Numbered from the stretch's first letter, positions 1 to 5,680 are shown. The stretch is DNA of 7,822 nucleotides from DASQVO01 sp035640715 (GCA_035640715.1 DASQVO010000288.1:1-7822); one strand, 5' to 3'. Numbers and translations are program-made. Notes: generated by a model not told the origin, from the sequence alone.

Positions 1-177
1 CGCCGCGCCATGGAGCACGGCATGCGCAAGGTCGATGTCTTTGTCAAGGGTCCCGGCTCGGGCAGGGAGACCGCCATCAGGTCGCTGCAGGCGACCGGCC
101 TGGAGGTCGGCTCGATCCAGGATGTCACCCCGGTTCCGCACAATGGCTGCCGCCCGCCGAAGCGGCGCCGGGTATGA
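1..177 (+). CDS. rpsK: 30S ribosomal protein S11, 3' end (partial)
   Basis: Frame 1 is open from the first base to a TGA at 175-177 and encodes the last 58 residues of S11, roughly the C-terminal 45% of a protein usually near 130 residues. The segment has the conserved GPGSGRETAIRSL stretch (residues 17-29 of the fragment), the GLEVGSIQDVTPVPHNGCRPPK stretch (about 34-54) and the basic end KRRRV. S11 sits on the platform of the 30S subunit, near the Shine-Dalgarno/anti-Shine-Dalgarno helix and the E-site. The 5' part lies outside the window. The stop codon abuts the purine-rich ribosome binding site of rpsD, so the two genes are closely spaced (16 bases) and probably co-transcribed. The identification is firm; only the start is missing. 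Confidence 0.97.
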   Translation, partial: RRAMEHGMRKVDVFVKGPGSGRETAIRSLQATGLEVGSIQDVTPVPHNGCRPPKRRRV

Positions 178-193
178 GGGAGTAGCAGAGCAG

Positions 194-820
194 ATGGCTC
201 GAGACACGGGCGCGGACTGCAAGCGCTGCCGCCGCGAGAAGATGAAGCTGTTCCTGAAGGGCGCCAAGTGCGACTCGCCGAAGTGCCCCATCGAGATCCG
301 GCCGTACCCGCCGGGTGAGCACGGCAGGAACCGGCCCAAGGAGAGCGAGTACCTTCTCCAGCTACGGGAGAAGCTGAAGGCGCGGCGCATGTACGGCGTG
401 CTGGAACGGCAGTTCCACGGGTACTACGAAGAGGCCTCCCGCCGTCACGGCAGGACCGGCGACAACCTGCTCCAGATCCTGGAGAGCCGCCTCGACAACG
501 TCGTGTACCGCGCGGGCTTCGCCAAGAGCCGGGACATGGCGCGCCAGCTCGTCCGGCACGGTCACTTCACGGTGAACGGCCGGAAAGTTGACATCCCCTC
601 TTACCGGGTAGCCGAAAACGACATCATCGAGGTGCGGGAGAAGTCGCGGGAGATGACCCCGTTCGTCGTGGCACACGCCGAAGTCGGCGAGCGGCAGGTC
701 CCAGCGTGGCTCGAGGTCGTTCCCGACCAGATGCGGCTCCTCGTGCACACGCTCCCGGTCCGGGCCCAGATCGATACGCAGGTTCAGGAACAGCTCATCG
801 TCGAGCTTTACTCTAAGTAA
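194..820 (+). CDS. rpsD: 30S ribosomal protein S4
   Basis: This encodes 208 residues, the full length for S4, a primary 16S rRNA binder that nucleates assembly of the 30S body. The ATG at 194 is chosen because conserved S4 sequence begins there (MARDTGADCKRC) and a GAGGGAG element (176-182) lies 11 bases upstream. The frame is open further upstream, but that part only overlaps rpsK and is not S4-like. Cysteines 9, 12, 26 and 31 form the CX2C...CX4C zinc knuckle of the zinc-binding form of S4. The S4 RNA-binding domain spans about residues 97-155 (SRLDNVVYRAGFAKSRDMAR onward, then GRKVDIPSYRV). The C-terminus QEQLIVELYSK is canonical. In enterobacteria S4 is the translational repressor of the alpha operon. 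Whether it acts that way here cannot be seen, because the start of the operon is outside the window. Confidence 0.98.
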   Translation: MARDTGADCKRCRREKMKLFLKGAKCDSPKCPIEIRPYPPGEHGRNRPKESEYLLQLREKLKARRMYGVLERQFHGYYEEASRRHGRTGDNLLQILESRLDNVVYRAGFAKSRDMARQLVRHGHFTVNGRKVDIPSYRVAENDIIEVREKSREMTPFVVAHAEVGERQVPAWLEVVPDQMRLLVHTLPVRAQIDTQVQEQLIVELYSK

Positions 821-823
821 TTT

Positions 824-872
824 CCGCGCCGGGTACCGTTGGGATTAAGCCGGACAGGTAAGCCCGGCGCGG
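824..872 (+). promoter_or_regulatory. Perfect 10-bp inverted repeat in the rpsD-rpoA gap
   Basis: CCGCGCCGGG at 824-833 and CCCGGCGCGG at 863-872 are exact reverse complements, separated by a 29-base loop, with a possible extra G-U pair inside. The repeat begins four bases after the rpsD stop. No T-run follows, so it is not a classic intrinsic terminator, and rpoA downstream must be expressed. It could be a processing, stability or attenuation element, or a protein-binding RNA fold. The function is inferred only from symmetry and position. Confidence 0.5.
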
Positions 873-931
873 TCGGCGGCGGCCAGGAAGCCGTCGGCAT
901 TATCGCGACTGTCAAATAGCGGGCGTCGCGG

Positions 932-940
932 GAAGGAAGG
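932..940 (+). promoter_or_regulatory. Strong ribosome binding site of rpoA
   Basis: The purine tract GAAGGAAGG ends four bases before the ATG at 945. It contains two overlapping AAGG Shine-Dalgarno cores. This is the strongest-looking such site in the window and fits the need for abundant RNA polymerase alpha. It also fixes the rpoA start, which agrees with the conserved N-terminus. Confidence 0.7.
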
Positions 941-944
941 CCAC

Positions 945-1961
945 ATGCTTATCGCTCAGCGTCCCACTCTGACGGAAGAGCAGATAGGTGACTCCCGGTC
1001 CAGGTTCATCATCGAGCCGCTGGAGCCGGGATTCGGTTACACGATCGGTAACTCGATCCGTCGGACGCTCCTGTCGTCCATCCCGGGAGCAGCCGTCACC
1101 AGCATCCGGATCGAGGGAGTGCTGCACGAGTTCTCCACGGTGCCGGGCGTCAAGGAAGACGTCACCGACATCATCCTCAACCTCAAGGGCCTGGTCGTCT
1201 CCTCCGAGCACGACGAGCCCGTGGTGATGTACCTGCGCAAGCAGGGGCCGGGCGCGGTTACCGCTGCCGACATCACGCCTCCGGCGGGGGTGGAGGTCTA
1301 CAACCCGGATCTGCACATCGCCACGCTGAACGGCAAGGGCAAGCTCGAGATGGAGCTGACCGTGGAGCGTGGCCGCGGCTACGTGTCGGCGACCCAGAAC
1401 AAGCAGCCCGGCCAGGAGATCGGCCGGGTGCCCATCGACTCGATCTACTCGCCAGTGATGCGGGTGAGCTACAAGGTCGAGGCCACACGTGTGGAGCAGC
1501 GGACCGACTTCGACCGGCTGATCCTCGACGTGGAGACCAAGTCCTCCATCCGGCCGCGGGACGCGGTGGCGAGCGCCGGCAAGACCCTCGTCGAGTTGTT
1601 CGGGCTGGCGCGCGAGCTCAACGTGGATGCCGAGGGCATCGACGTCGGCCCGTCGCCCACGGACGCGGCGCTGGCGGCGGATCTGGCCCTGCCGATCGAG
1701 GACCTGAACCTCACGGTGCGGTCCTACAACTGCCTCAAGCGCGAGGGTATCCACACGGTCGGCGAGCTGGTGTCGCGCAGCGAGCAGGATCTCCTGGACA
1801 TCCGCAACTTCGGCGCGAAGTCCATCGAGGAGGTCAAGCAGAAGCTGGTCGACATGGGTCTGGCGCTCAAGGACTCCCCGCCCGGGTTCGACCCGAGCAG
1901 CGCGGTGGACAACTACGCGCCCGACGAGGACGACAGCTACGTCGAGACCGAGCAGTACTGA
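945..1961 (+). CDS. rpoA: DNA-directed RNA polymerase subunit alpha
   Basis: This encodes 338 residues, the usual length for actinobacterial alpha. The subunit dimerises to scaffold assembly of beta and beta', and its C-terminal domain contacts UP-element DNA and activators. The N-terminal domain covers about residues 1-230 and includes the dimerisation/assembly signature FIIEPLEPGFGYTIGNSIRR (21-40) followed by TLLSSIPGAAVTSI. A linker rich in D, A and P (about 231-248) leads to the C-terminal domain (about 250-310). There the DNA-contacting positions known from E. coli (R265, N268, C269, K271, G296, K298, S299) correspond to R259, N262, C263, K265, G290, K292 and S293. The position equivalent to L295 is Phe289. 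The protein ends in an acidic tail (about 327-338). It lies 124 bases after rpsD and 41 bases before rplQ in one operon. Confidence 0.98.
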   Translation: MLIAQRPTLTEEQIGDSRSRFIIEPLEPGFGYTIGNSIRRTLLSSIPGAAVTSIRIEGVLHEFSTVPGVKEDVTDIILNLKGLVVSSEHDEPVVMYLRKQGPGAVTAADITPPAGVEVYNPDLHIATLNGKGKLEMELTVERGRGYVSATQNKQPGQEIGRVPIDSIYSPVMRVSYKVEATRVEQRTDFDRLILDVETKSSIRPRDAVASAGKTLVELFGLARELNVDAEGIDVGPSPTDAALAADLALPIEDLNLTVRSYNCLKREGIHTVGELVSRSEQDLLDIRNFGAKSIEEVKQKLVDMGLALKDSPPGFDPSSAVDNYAPDEDDSYVETEQY

Positions 1962-2002
1962 CAGACGCGTCACGTCACTGACACCGAGAAGAGGGATCGA
2001 AA

Positions 2003-2635
2003 ATGCCCGCGCCCACGAAAGGGCCGCGGCTGGGCGGCAGCTCGGCCCACCAGCGGCACATCCTGTCGAACCTGGCCGCAGCGCTGTTCGAGCATGGGCG
2101 GATCACCACGACCGAGGCCAAGGCGCGCAGGCTGCGCCCGGTGGCCGAGCGCCTGATCACGTTCGCGAAGCGGGGTGACCTGCACGCCAGGCGGCAGGTG
2201 CTCACCGTCGTCCCTGACAAGGGGATCGTGCACTCGCTGTTCACCGAGATCGGGCCGGGGTTCTCCGAGCGCGACGGCGGTTACACACGGATCACCAAGA
2301 TCGGCCCGCGCAAGGGCGACAACGCCCCCATGGCCGTCATCGAGCTGGTGCGCGATGAGGTCACGTCACGGTCGCGCCGCCGGACTCGCCGGTCACGGGA
2401 GGAGACGGCCCCGGCCGTCACCCCGGCGGAAGAGACCGCCTCGGCCGCTGGCGCGGCCGAGGCGGGCCAAGCCGCTGAGGGCGCCGGGGAGACGGCGGCT
2501 TCCGCCGCTGTCACGGACGGCGCCGAGGCGGCAGGTGCGGCGGAAGCCGCCAGCGAAGCGGACGCGGTGGAGGTGGCCGAGACCGGCGGCGAGGAGCCCG
2601 AGGCGTCCGCCGACGGCGAGGACAAAGAGTCCTGA
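2003..2635 (+). CDS. rplQ: 50S ribosomal protein L17 with long acidic C-terminal tail
   Basis: This encodes 210 residues, clearly longer than the roughly 120-130 of typical bacterial L17. Residues 1-120 are the L17 core, with GPRLGGSSAHQRHILSNLAA near the start, HGRITTTEAKARRLRP (31-46), and DGGYTRITKIGPRKGDNAPM (91-110) followed by AVIELV. L17 is an early-assembling large-subunit protein near the exit-tunnel side. A short basic patch (about 122-132, SRSRRRTRRSR) follows. The tail at 134-210 is made almost entirely of A, E, G, T, S, V and D and is probably disordered. Extended L17 tails are common in actinobacteria, and their role is unclear. The ATG at 2003 is supported by GAGGGA at 1991-1996, six bases upstream. 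The gene is the last ribosomal protein of the operon before truA. Confidence 0.97.
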   Translation: MPAPTKGPRLGGSSAHQRHILSNLAAALFEHGRITTTEAKARRLRPVAERLITFAKRGDLHARRQVLTVVPDKGIVHSLFTEIGPGFSERDGGYTRITKIGPRKGDNAPMAVIELVRDEVTSRSRRRTRRSREETAPAVTPAEETASAAGAAEAGQAAEGAGETAASAAVTDGAEAAGAAEAASEADAVEVAETGGEEPEASADGEDKES

Positions 2636-2652
2636 GCGCCCGGCCCGGGCGC
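2636..2652 (+). terminator. GC hairpin directly after rplQ
   Basis: GCGCCCG (2636-2642) and CGGGCGC (2646-2652) form a perfect 7-bp stem with a three-base loop, starting at the base after the rplQ stop. There is no T-run. High-GC actinobacteria often use hairpins without U-tracts at operon ends, so this may be a terminator, a partial terminator or a 3'-end stabiliser. The call rests on symmetry and position only. Confidence 0.35.
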
Positions 2653-2745
2653 GAAGACAACGGGCTGCTCCTGTGCTATCCGCCGGGGCAGTCCGTTCGT
2701 CGTATGTCCGGCGCCGACGTCTGATTCGTACGCCCTGACCGGTAC

Positions 2746-2769
2746 GCCGCGCGGCGAGCGCCGCGCGGC
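2746..2769 (+). terminator. Perfect 10-bp GC hairpin upstream of truA
   Basis: The decamer GCCGCGCGGC occurs at 2746-2755 and again at 2760-2769. It is its own reverse complement, so the two copies pair as a 10-bp stem with a GAGC loop. It ends 27 bases before the truA ATG, and no T-run follows. It could limit read-through from the ribosomal operon into truA, or act as an attenuator or RNA-processing site. Two GCGAGCG heptamers (2754-2760 and 2772-2778) overlap or flank it, resembling the GCGAGCG-rich intergenic sequences common in actinobacteria. Confidence 0.45.
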
Positions 2770-2796
2770 CAGCGAGCGGAGCGGGCCAGGTAAGTG

Positions 2797-3693
2797 ATGA
2801 CCGAAGAGCCGGGCGCTCGTGGGGATCGTCCCGTCCGGGATGCGGGCAGCGGCATGGTGCACCCGGATCTCGTTCGGCTTCGCCTTGATCTCTCCTACGA
2901 TGGGTCCGGATTTTCCGGGTGGGCAGCCCAGCCTGGCCGGCGGACCGTGCAAGCGGTCGTCGAAGAGGCGCTCAGCCGGATCCTGCGCCTGTCTGAGCAG
3001 CCCAAGCTGACCGTGGCCGGCCGGACCGACGCGGGGGTGCACGCGCGGGGGCAGGTGGCGCACGTCGACGTGGCGGCGCAGGCGTGGGCTGCCGCGGCGG
3101 GCAGCGCAGCCCGCAGGGTGGCCGCCGTGCTGCCGCCGGACGTGCGGCTGCGGAGCATTGGGCCGGCGCGGGAAGGATTCGACGCGCGGTTTTCCGCGCT
3201 CTGGCGCCGGTACTGCTACCGGGTATGTGACGAGCCCGCCACGGCGGACCCGCTCCGCCGGAACGAGACGCTGTGGTATCCGCGCCGGCTCAGCTTGGAT
3301 CGGATGAACGCCGCGGGGGCCGCGCTTGTTGGGGAGCATGACTTCGCGGCGTTCTGCCGTCGGCGCGAGGGGGCGACCACCGTCCGGCAGTTGCTCCGTC
3401 TCGACTGGGCGCGCGATGACAACGGCGTGGCGGTGGCAACCGTGGTGGCCGACGCGTTCTGTCACAACATGGTGCGCGCGCTCGTCGGCGCGCTTGTCGC
3501 GGTCGGTGAGGGACGCAGGGAGCCGGGCTGGCCCCGGCAGGTTCTCGCCGCGGCCGTCCGCGACACGGGCGTGCACGTGGTTCCCCCGCATGGGTTGTGC
3601 CTCGAAGAGGTCCGCTACCCGTTGGCCGGGGAACTCGCCCGGCGTGCCGCCGCCACCCGCCGCCTGCGATGCGCGCCGCCGGCCCCTTCGTAG
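2797..3693 (+). CDS. truA: tRNA pseudouridine(38-40) synthase TruA
   Basis: This encodes 298 residues from the ATG at 2797. A GTG directly in front (2794) would add one residue, and an in-frame ATG at 2854 would shorten it by 19. Homology to TruA begins only near VRLRLDLSYDGSGFSGWA (from about residue 27), so the exact start is uncertain, and no strong ribosome binding site decides it. The catalytic motif GRTDAGVHA (about 75-83) carries the nucleophilic Asp78. FDARFSALWRRYCYRV (about 128-143), AFCHNMVRALVGALVAVG (about 220-237) and PPHGLCLEEVRY (about 263-274) are further TruA signatures. The enzyme converts uridines 38-40 of the tRNA anticodon arm to pseudouridine. truA directly after rplQ is a conserved actinobacterial arrangement, here separated by about 160 bases with two hairpins. 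It converges with the minus-strand gene 15 bases downstream. Confidence 0.95.
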   Translation: MTEEPGARGDRPVRDAGSGMVHPDLVRLRLDLSYDGSGFSGWAAQPGRRTVQAVVEEALSRILRLSEQPKLTVAGRTDAGVHARGQVAHVDVAAQAWAAAAGSAARRVAAVLPPDVRLRSIGPAREGFDARFSALWRRYCYRVCDEPATADPLRRNETLWYPRRLSLDRMNAAGAALVGEHDFAAFCRRREGATTVRQLLRLDWARDDNGVAVATVVADAFCHNMVRALVGALVAVGEGRREPGWPRQVLAAAVRDTGVHVVPPHGLCLEEVRYPLAGELARRAAATRRLRCAPPAPS

Positions 3694-3721
3694 CGGCCAG
3701 CGGTCAGCCTACGGGTGGCCG
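3694..3721. terminator. Weak inverted repeat at the convergent truA / minus-strand gene junction
   Basis: CGGCCA (3694-3699) and TGGCCG (3716-3721) pair perfectly around a 16-base loop, spanning the 15-base gap between the two stop codons and the last codons of the minus-strand gene. A bidirectional terminator would make sense here, but the stem is only 6 bp and has no T-run on either side. This is a low-confidence candidate. Confidence 0.2.
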
Positions 3722-5427
3722 TTGACCATGCGGTTGCTCAAAGCGATATTGGCGCTGCCGGAAATGAGACCCGAGGAGAACTGCTCAAGCTGCACCCGCG
3801 CATGGTGCGTCGGCGGCGCCTTGAGGTTGGCGAACTCCGCCCAGATCAGGATCAGATAATGGCCTTTGTATTCGGCCTGCACGACACCCGTTCCCTGGTT
3901 CAGGTCACGCGTCGGCCCGGTGCTGCTGACCAGCGGGGTCACGAAATCGTTGGACCCGGTTGCCTGCCCCACCTTGGCGGCGCCCGCGGAAGTCGCGAGG
4001 TTCACCACGCCAATTGTGCCCATCATTTTCTCGTCGGAGGACATGTAGCTGGCGCGCAGCACTTCCGAGCAGCCGTTGCCCGTGGCTGCCGTCTGGAGCT
4101 GCGATCCGAACAGCGCATTCGCGCAGTTCCTGTCCGACCGGTCCACGGTCCTGACGTATGAGCCGCCGTTGATCATGAACTGGGCGGGGTAGAGCTCGGT
4201 AAGGGTCAGCGGCGCCTTGTCGGTGGCCCGGCTGGCTATGTGACCCCATTTGCCGAGTTTGGATGTGCCTGCGGCACCTCCCGCCGTCGTGGGCTGGCTG
4301 GCCGGGAGCTTCGGGACGGATATCGGCGCGCCGTTGGCCGGGCTGGAATGACCGGCCAGGAAGGTATATGCGGTCGTCCCGAGCGCGGCGACGATCACAG
4401 CGCCCGCGGCGGCGAGAATGATGGTCCGGCGGCCGCGCTTGCTCCGCCGCGCCCTGCTGTCCGGCGCGCTGGGGTCTTCGCCGGTATCCGGCTCATCCGC
4501 GTACGCGTCGTCGTATCTGCCCGGGTAGCCGGCCGGTTCCCAATCGGCTGCCTGATCAGGGCCAGCGGATCCGGCGGCCTGATCCCACTGCCCAGTCGCC
4601 GCGTCCCACTGCCCGGTTGCCGCGTCCCACTGGCGGGTCTGAGTGGCCGCCTCCCATTCGCCGGTCCGTGTGACGGCGTCCTGTTCGCCGGTCACGACGG
4701 GCTGATCCCAGCGGGTGTCATCGCTCGCTTCCCACTGGCCAGTTGCCTCGTCCCACTGGGGGGCGCCGTTAGCCTCGTGCCAGTGGCCTGTCCCGGCGGT
4801 CTGGTCCCACTGGCCGGTCGCGGCGTCCCACTGCCCGGTCCGGGTCTGCTCCCACTGGCCGGTCGCGGCGTCCCACTGCCCGGTCCCGGTCTGGTCCCAC
4901 TGGCCTATGCCGCTCATCCCATCCCAGTGCGTGGTCTGATCTGGTGCGCCGGCCGACGGTGCGGCCAGCGGGCCGGCGTCCTCGCTCCACGCACCGGAGT
5001 CATCCGGCGGGTAGACGGGGCCGGGCTGGCCCGGGGACGGGGGAAAGCCTCGCGCGGGACCGCCTGGCGCCGCACCGCGCGCCCCGCGTGCTAGGTCCGC
5101 CAGCCCGCCGGCTGCCTCGTCATTGCCGGAAACGTTGCCATACCAGTCGCCGTCGCGGTATCCGGTCCCGTCGTCCTGGTACCAGGCCCCGGTGCCCTGC
5201 CACTGCTCGTCCCGGTATCCGGGGCTCGTGTTGTCATGCCACTGGGCGGCCTGCTCGCCGGTGCCGTATCCGGCATCGTCTTCGCTGGCGGCGTCGCCGC
5301 CAGGAGCCTGGGAGCCGCCGGCTTGCGGATCGAGGGCTGCTCGCGCGGAATGTGACCGAGGCCGCCCAGGCTGCTGGCTCCGCCAGTCCGCCGGCATGCG
5401 GGAGCCTTCGCTGCCCCGGTATTCCAT
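3709..5427 (-). CDS. Hypothetical single-pass membrane protein with Trp-Asp repeat cytoplasmic domain
   Basis: I do not recognise this protein. It encodes 572 residues from the ATG at 5427. An in-frame ATG at 5397 (Met11) has a better-spaced GAAGG seven bases upstream and may be the true start, giving 562 residues. Residues 1-160 are low-complexity and hydrophilic, with two GYRD(E/G)xW copies at 70-76 and 89-95. Residues 168-296 hold 15 tryptophans, mostly in TGQWD(A/Q)(A/T) units spaced 7-9 residues apart and strongly acidic. A basic patch RARRSKRGRR (325-334) precedes one transmembrane helix (about 335-359, TIILAAAGAVIVAALGTTAY...), predicting N-inside, C-outside topology. After a Ser/Pro/Thr/Ala/Gly linker, residues about 405-572 look like a folded outer domain with just two cysteines (435 and 453), a possible disulfide. 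No catalytic motif is visible. The gene stands alone, converging on truA and diverging from rplM. Confidence 0.85.
   Translation of the reverse strand: MEYRGSEGSRMPADWRSQQPGRPRSHSARAALDPQAGGSQAPGGDAASEDDAGYGTGEQAAQWHDNTSPGYRDEQWQGTGAWYQDDGTGYRDGDWYGNVSGNDEAAGGLADLARGARGAAPGGPARGFPPSPGQPGPVYPPDDSGAWSEDAGPLAAPSAGAPDQTTHWDGMSGIGQWDQTGTGQWDAATGQWEQTRTGQWDAATGQWDQTAGTGHWHEANGAPQWDEATGQWEASDDTRWDQPVVTGEQDAVTRTGEWEAATQTRQWDAATGQWDAATGQWDQAAGSAGPDQAADWEPAGYPGRYDDAYADEPDTGEDPSAPDSRARRSKRGRRTIILAAAGAVIVAALGTTAYTFLAGHSSPANGAPISVPKLPASQPTTAGGAAGTSKLGKWGHIASRATDKAPLTLTELYPAQFMINGGSYVRTVDRSDRNCANALFGSQLQTAATGNGCSEVLRASYMSSDEKMMGTIGVVNLATSAGAAKVGQATGSNDFVTPLVSSTGPTRDLNQGTGVVQAEYKGHYLILIWAEFANLKAPPTHHARVQLEQFSSGLISGSANIALSNRMVNGHP
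4583..4624 (-). repeat. Two tandem 21-bp units within the Trp repeat region
   Basis: 4583-4603 and 4604-4624 match at 19 of 21 positions, and a degenerate third copy begins at 4625. Each encodes a seven-residue step of the TGQWDAA type (about residues 267-281). The near-identity suggests growth of the array by slippage or unequal recombination in heptapeptide steps. Confidence 0.7.
4811..4900 (-). repeat. Two tandem 45-bp units within the Trp repeat region
   Basis: 4811-4855 and 4856-4900 match at 43 of 45 positions. They encode the adjacent 15-residue blocks QWDQTGTGQWDAATG and QWEQTRTGQWDAATG (residues 176-205). Both base differences change an amino acid (Asp/Glu and Gly/Arg). This is the most recent-looking duplication in the array. 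Confidence 0.8.
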
Positions 5428-5564
5428 AAAGCTGAGGTTATCGTCCTGCTCTGCCGCAGTAAGGCGGTCGCGATATTTTCCGTTACTCTTCAGCTTGGCG
5501 GTGCGTTCGCCGGGCGGTCCCCATCAGGCCCAGCGGGCCCCGCCAGACCGGGCGGACCGCGGGC

Positions 5565-5580
5565 ACGCCGGCGCCGGCGT
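5565..5580. promoter_or_regulatory. 16-bp perfect palindrome upstream of the rplM promoter
   Basis: ACGCCGGCGCCGGCGT is identical to its reverse complement. It is nested in a longer imperfect dyad (5556-5566 pairing with 5593-5602, with one bulged base). It lies about 35 bp upstream of the putative rplM -35 box, where a dimeric DNA-binding protein acting on either divergent gene could sit. In GC-rich DNA such palindromes also arise by chance, so binding is only a possibility. Confidence 0.35.
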
Positions 5581-5614
5581 CCGCGCCGGGCGGTGCCGCG
5601 GTGACTCGCTCGCG

Positions 5615-5644
5615 TTGCCAAGCAGGCTTGACAACGGGTATTCT
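5615..5644 (+). promoter_or_regulatory. Putative principal-sigma promoter of rplM-rpsI
   Basis: TTGCCA (5615-5620) and TATTCT (5639-5644) are separated by 18 bases. They match the TTGACA/TATAAT consensus at 5 of 6 and 4 of 6 positions, including the key T, A and final T of the -10 box. Transcription would start near 5651, giving a leader of about 140 bases. A perfect TTGACA sits at 5628-5633, but no acceptable -10 lies 16-19 bases after it. An rplM promoter is expected here because the upstream gene is on the other strand. Confidence 0.4.
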
Positions 5645-5680
5645 TTGCTGTCGCGTTCATGCGTAATGTGCATGCGCGCA

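Larger units (their letters stand above)
4540..4926 (-). repeat. Coding repeat region: about 15 Gly-Gln-Trp-Asp units
   Basis: This stretch encodes residues 168-296 of the membrane protein. Tryptophans fall at 168, 177, 185, 192, 200, 207, 216, 225, 232, 240, 258, 267, 274, 281 and 296, so most steps are 7, 8 or 9 residues. All but one (Trp216, followed by His) are followed by Asp or Glu. One unit near residue 249 has lost its tryptophan (TGEQDAV), leaving an 18-residue step. On the + strand the units appear as recurring TCCCACTG(C/G)CCGGT. The repeat is unrelated to the beta-propeller WD40 repeat, which is about 40 residues long. Confidence 0.85.

Noticed and set aside
35..193. Upstream extension of the rpsD frame
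   Set aside because: It overlaps rpsK in another frame, is Arg/Ser/Ala-rich, and is unlike any S4 N-terminus. Conserved sequence and the ribosome binding site place the start at 194.
912..1973. Long open frame (353 codons) antisense to rpoA
   Set aside because: It lies exactly opposite a highly conserved gene. In high-GC coding DNA the antisense frame is often open by default, and its Arg/His/Leu/Val-rich product shows no family signature.
2281..3591. 436-codon open frame antisense to rplQ and truA
   Set aside because: It spans two conserved genes and their spacer, with composition typical of an antisense shadow and no recognisable domain.
4540..4926. CRISPR array or WD40 propeller interpretation of the repeats
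   Set aside because: The repeats are contiguous, in frame, and lack spacers of constant length with unrelated sequence. The unit of 7-9 residues is far shorter than a 40-residue WD40 blade.
4240..5094. 284-codon + strand open frame opposite the membrane protein gene, with repetitive PLAGRGVPLPGPG-like sequence
   Set aside because: The repeats are just the complement of the GQWD coding repeat. The minus-strand frame has the coherent architecture (basic patch, transmembrane helix, folded domain), so this one is a shadow.
5131..5268. Tyr-x-x-x-Asp/Glu matches in the membrane protein, suggestive of a type VII secretion signal
   Set aside because: They occur in a Tyr- and Asp-rich low-complexity region where such matches are expected by chance. 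There is no WxG helix-hairpin, and the protein has its own transmembrane anchor.
5628..5633. Perfect TTGACA as the rplM -35 box
   Set aside because: No hexamer resembling TATAAT lies 16-19 bases downstream. The TTGCCA/TATTCT pair overlapping it is better placed. It is kept only as a possible secondary element.
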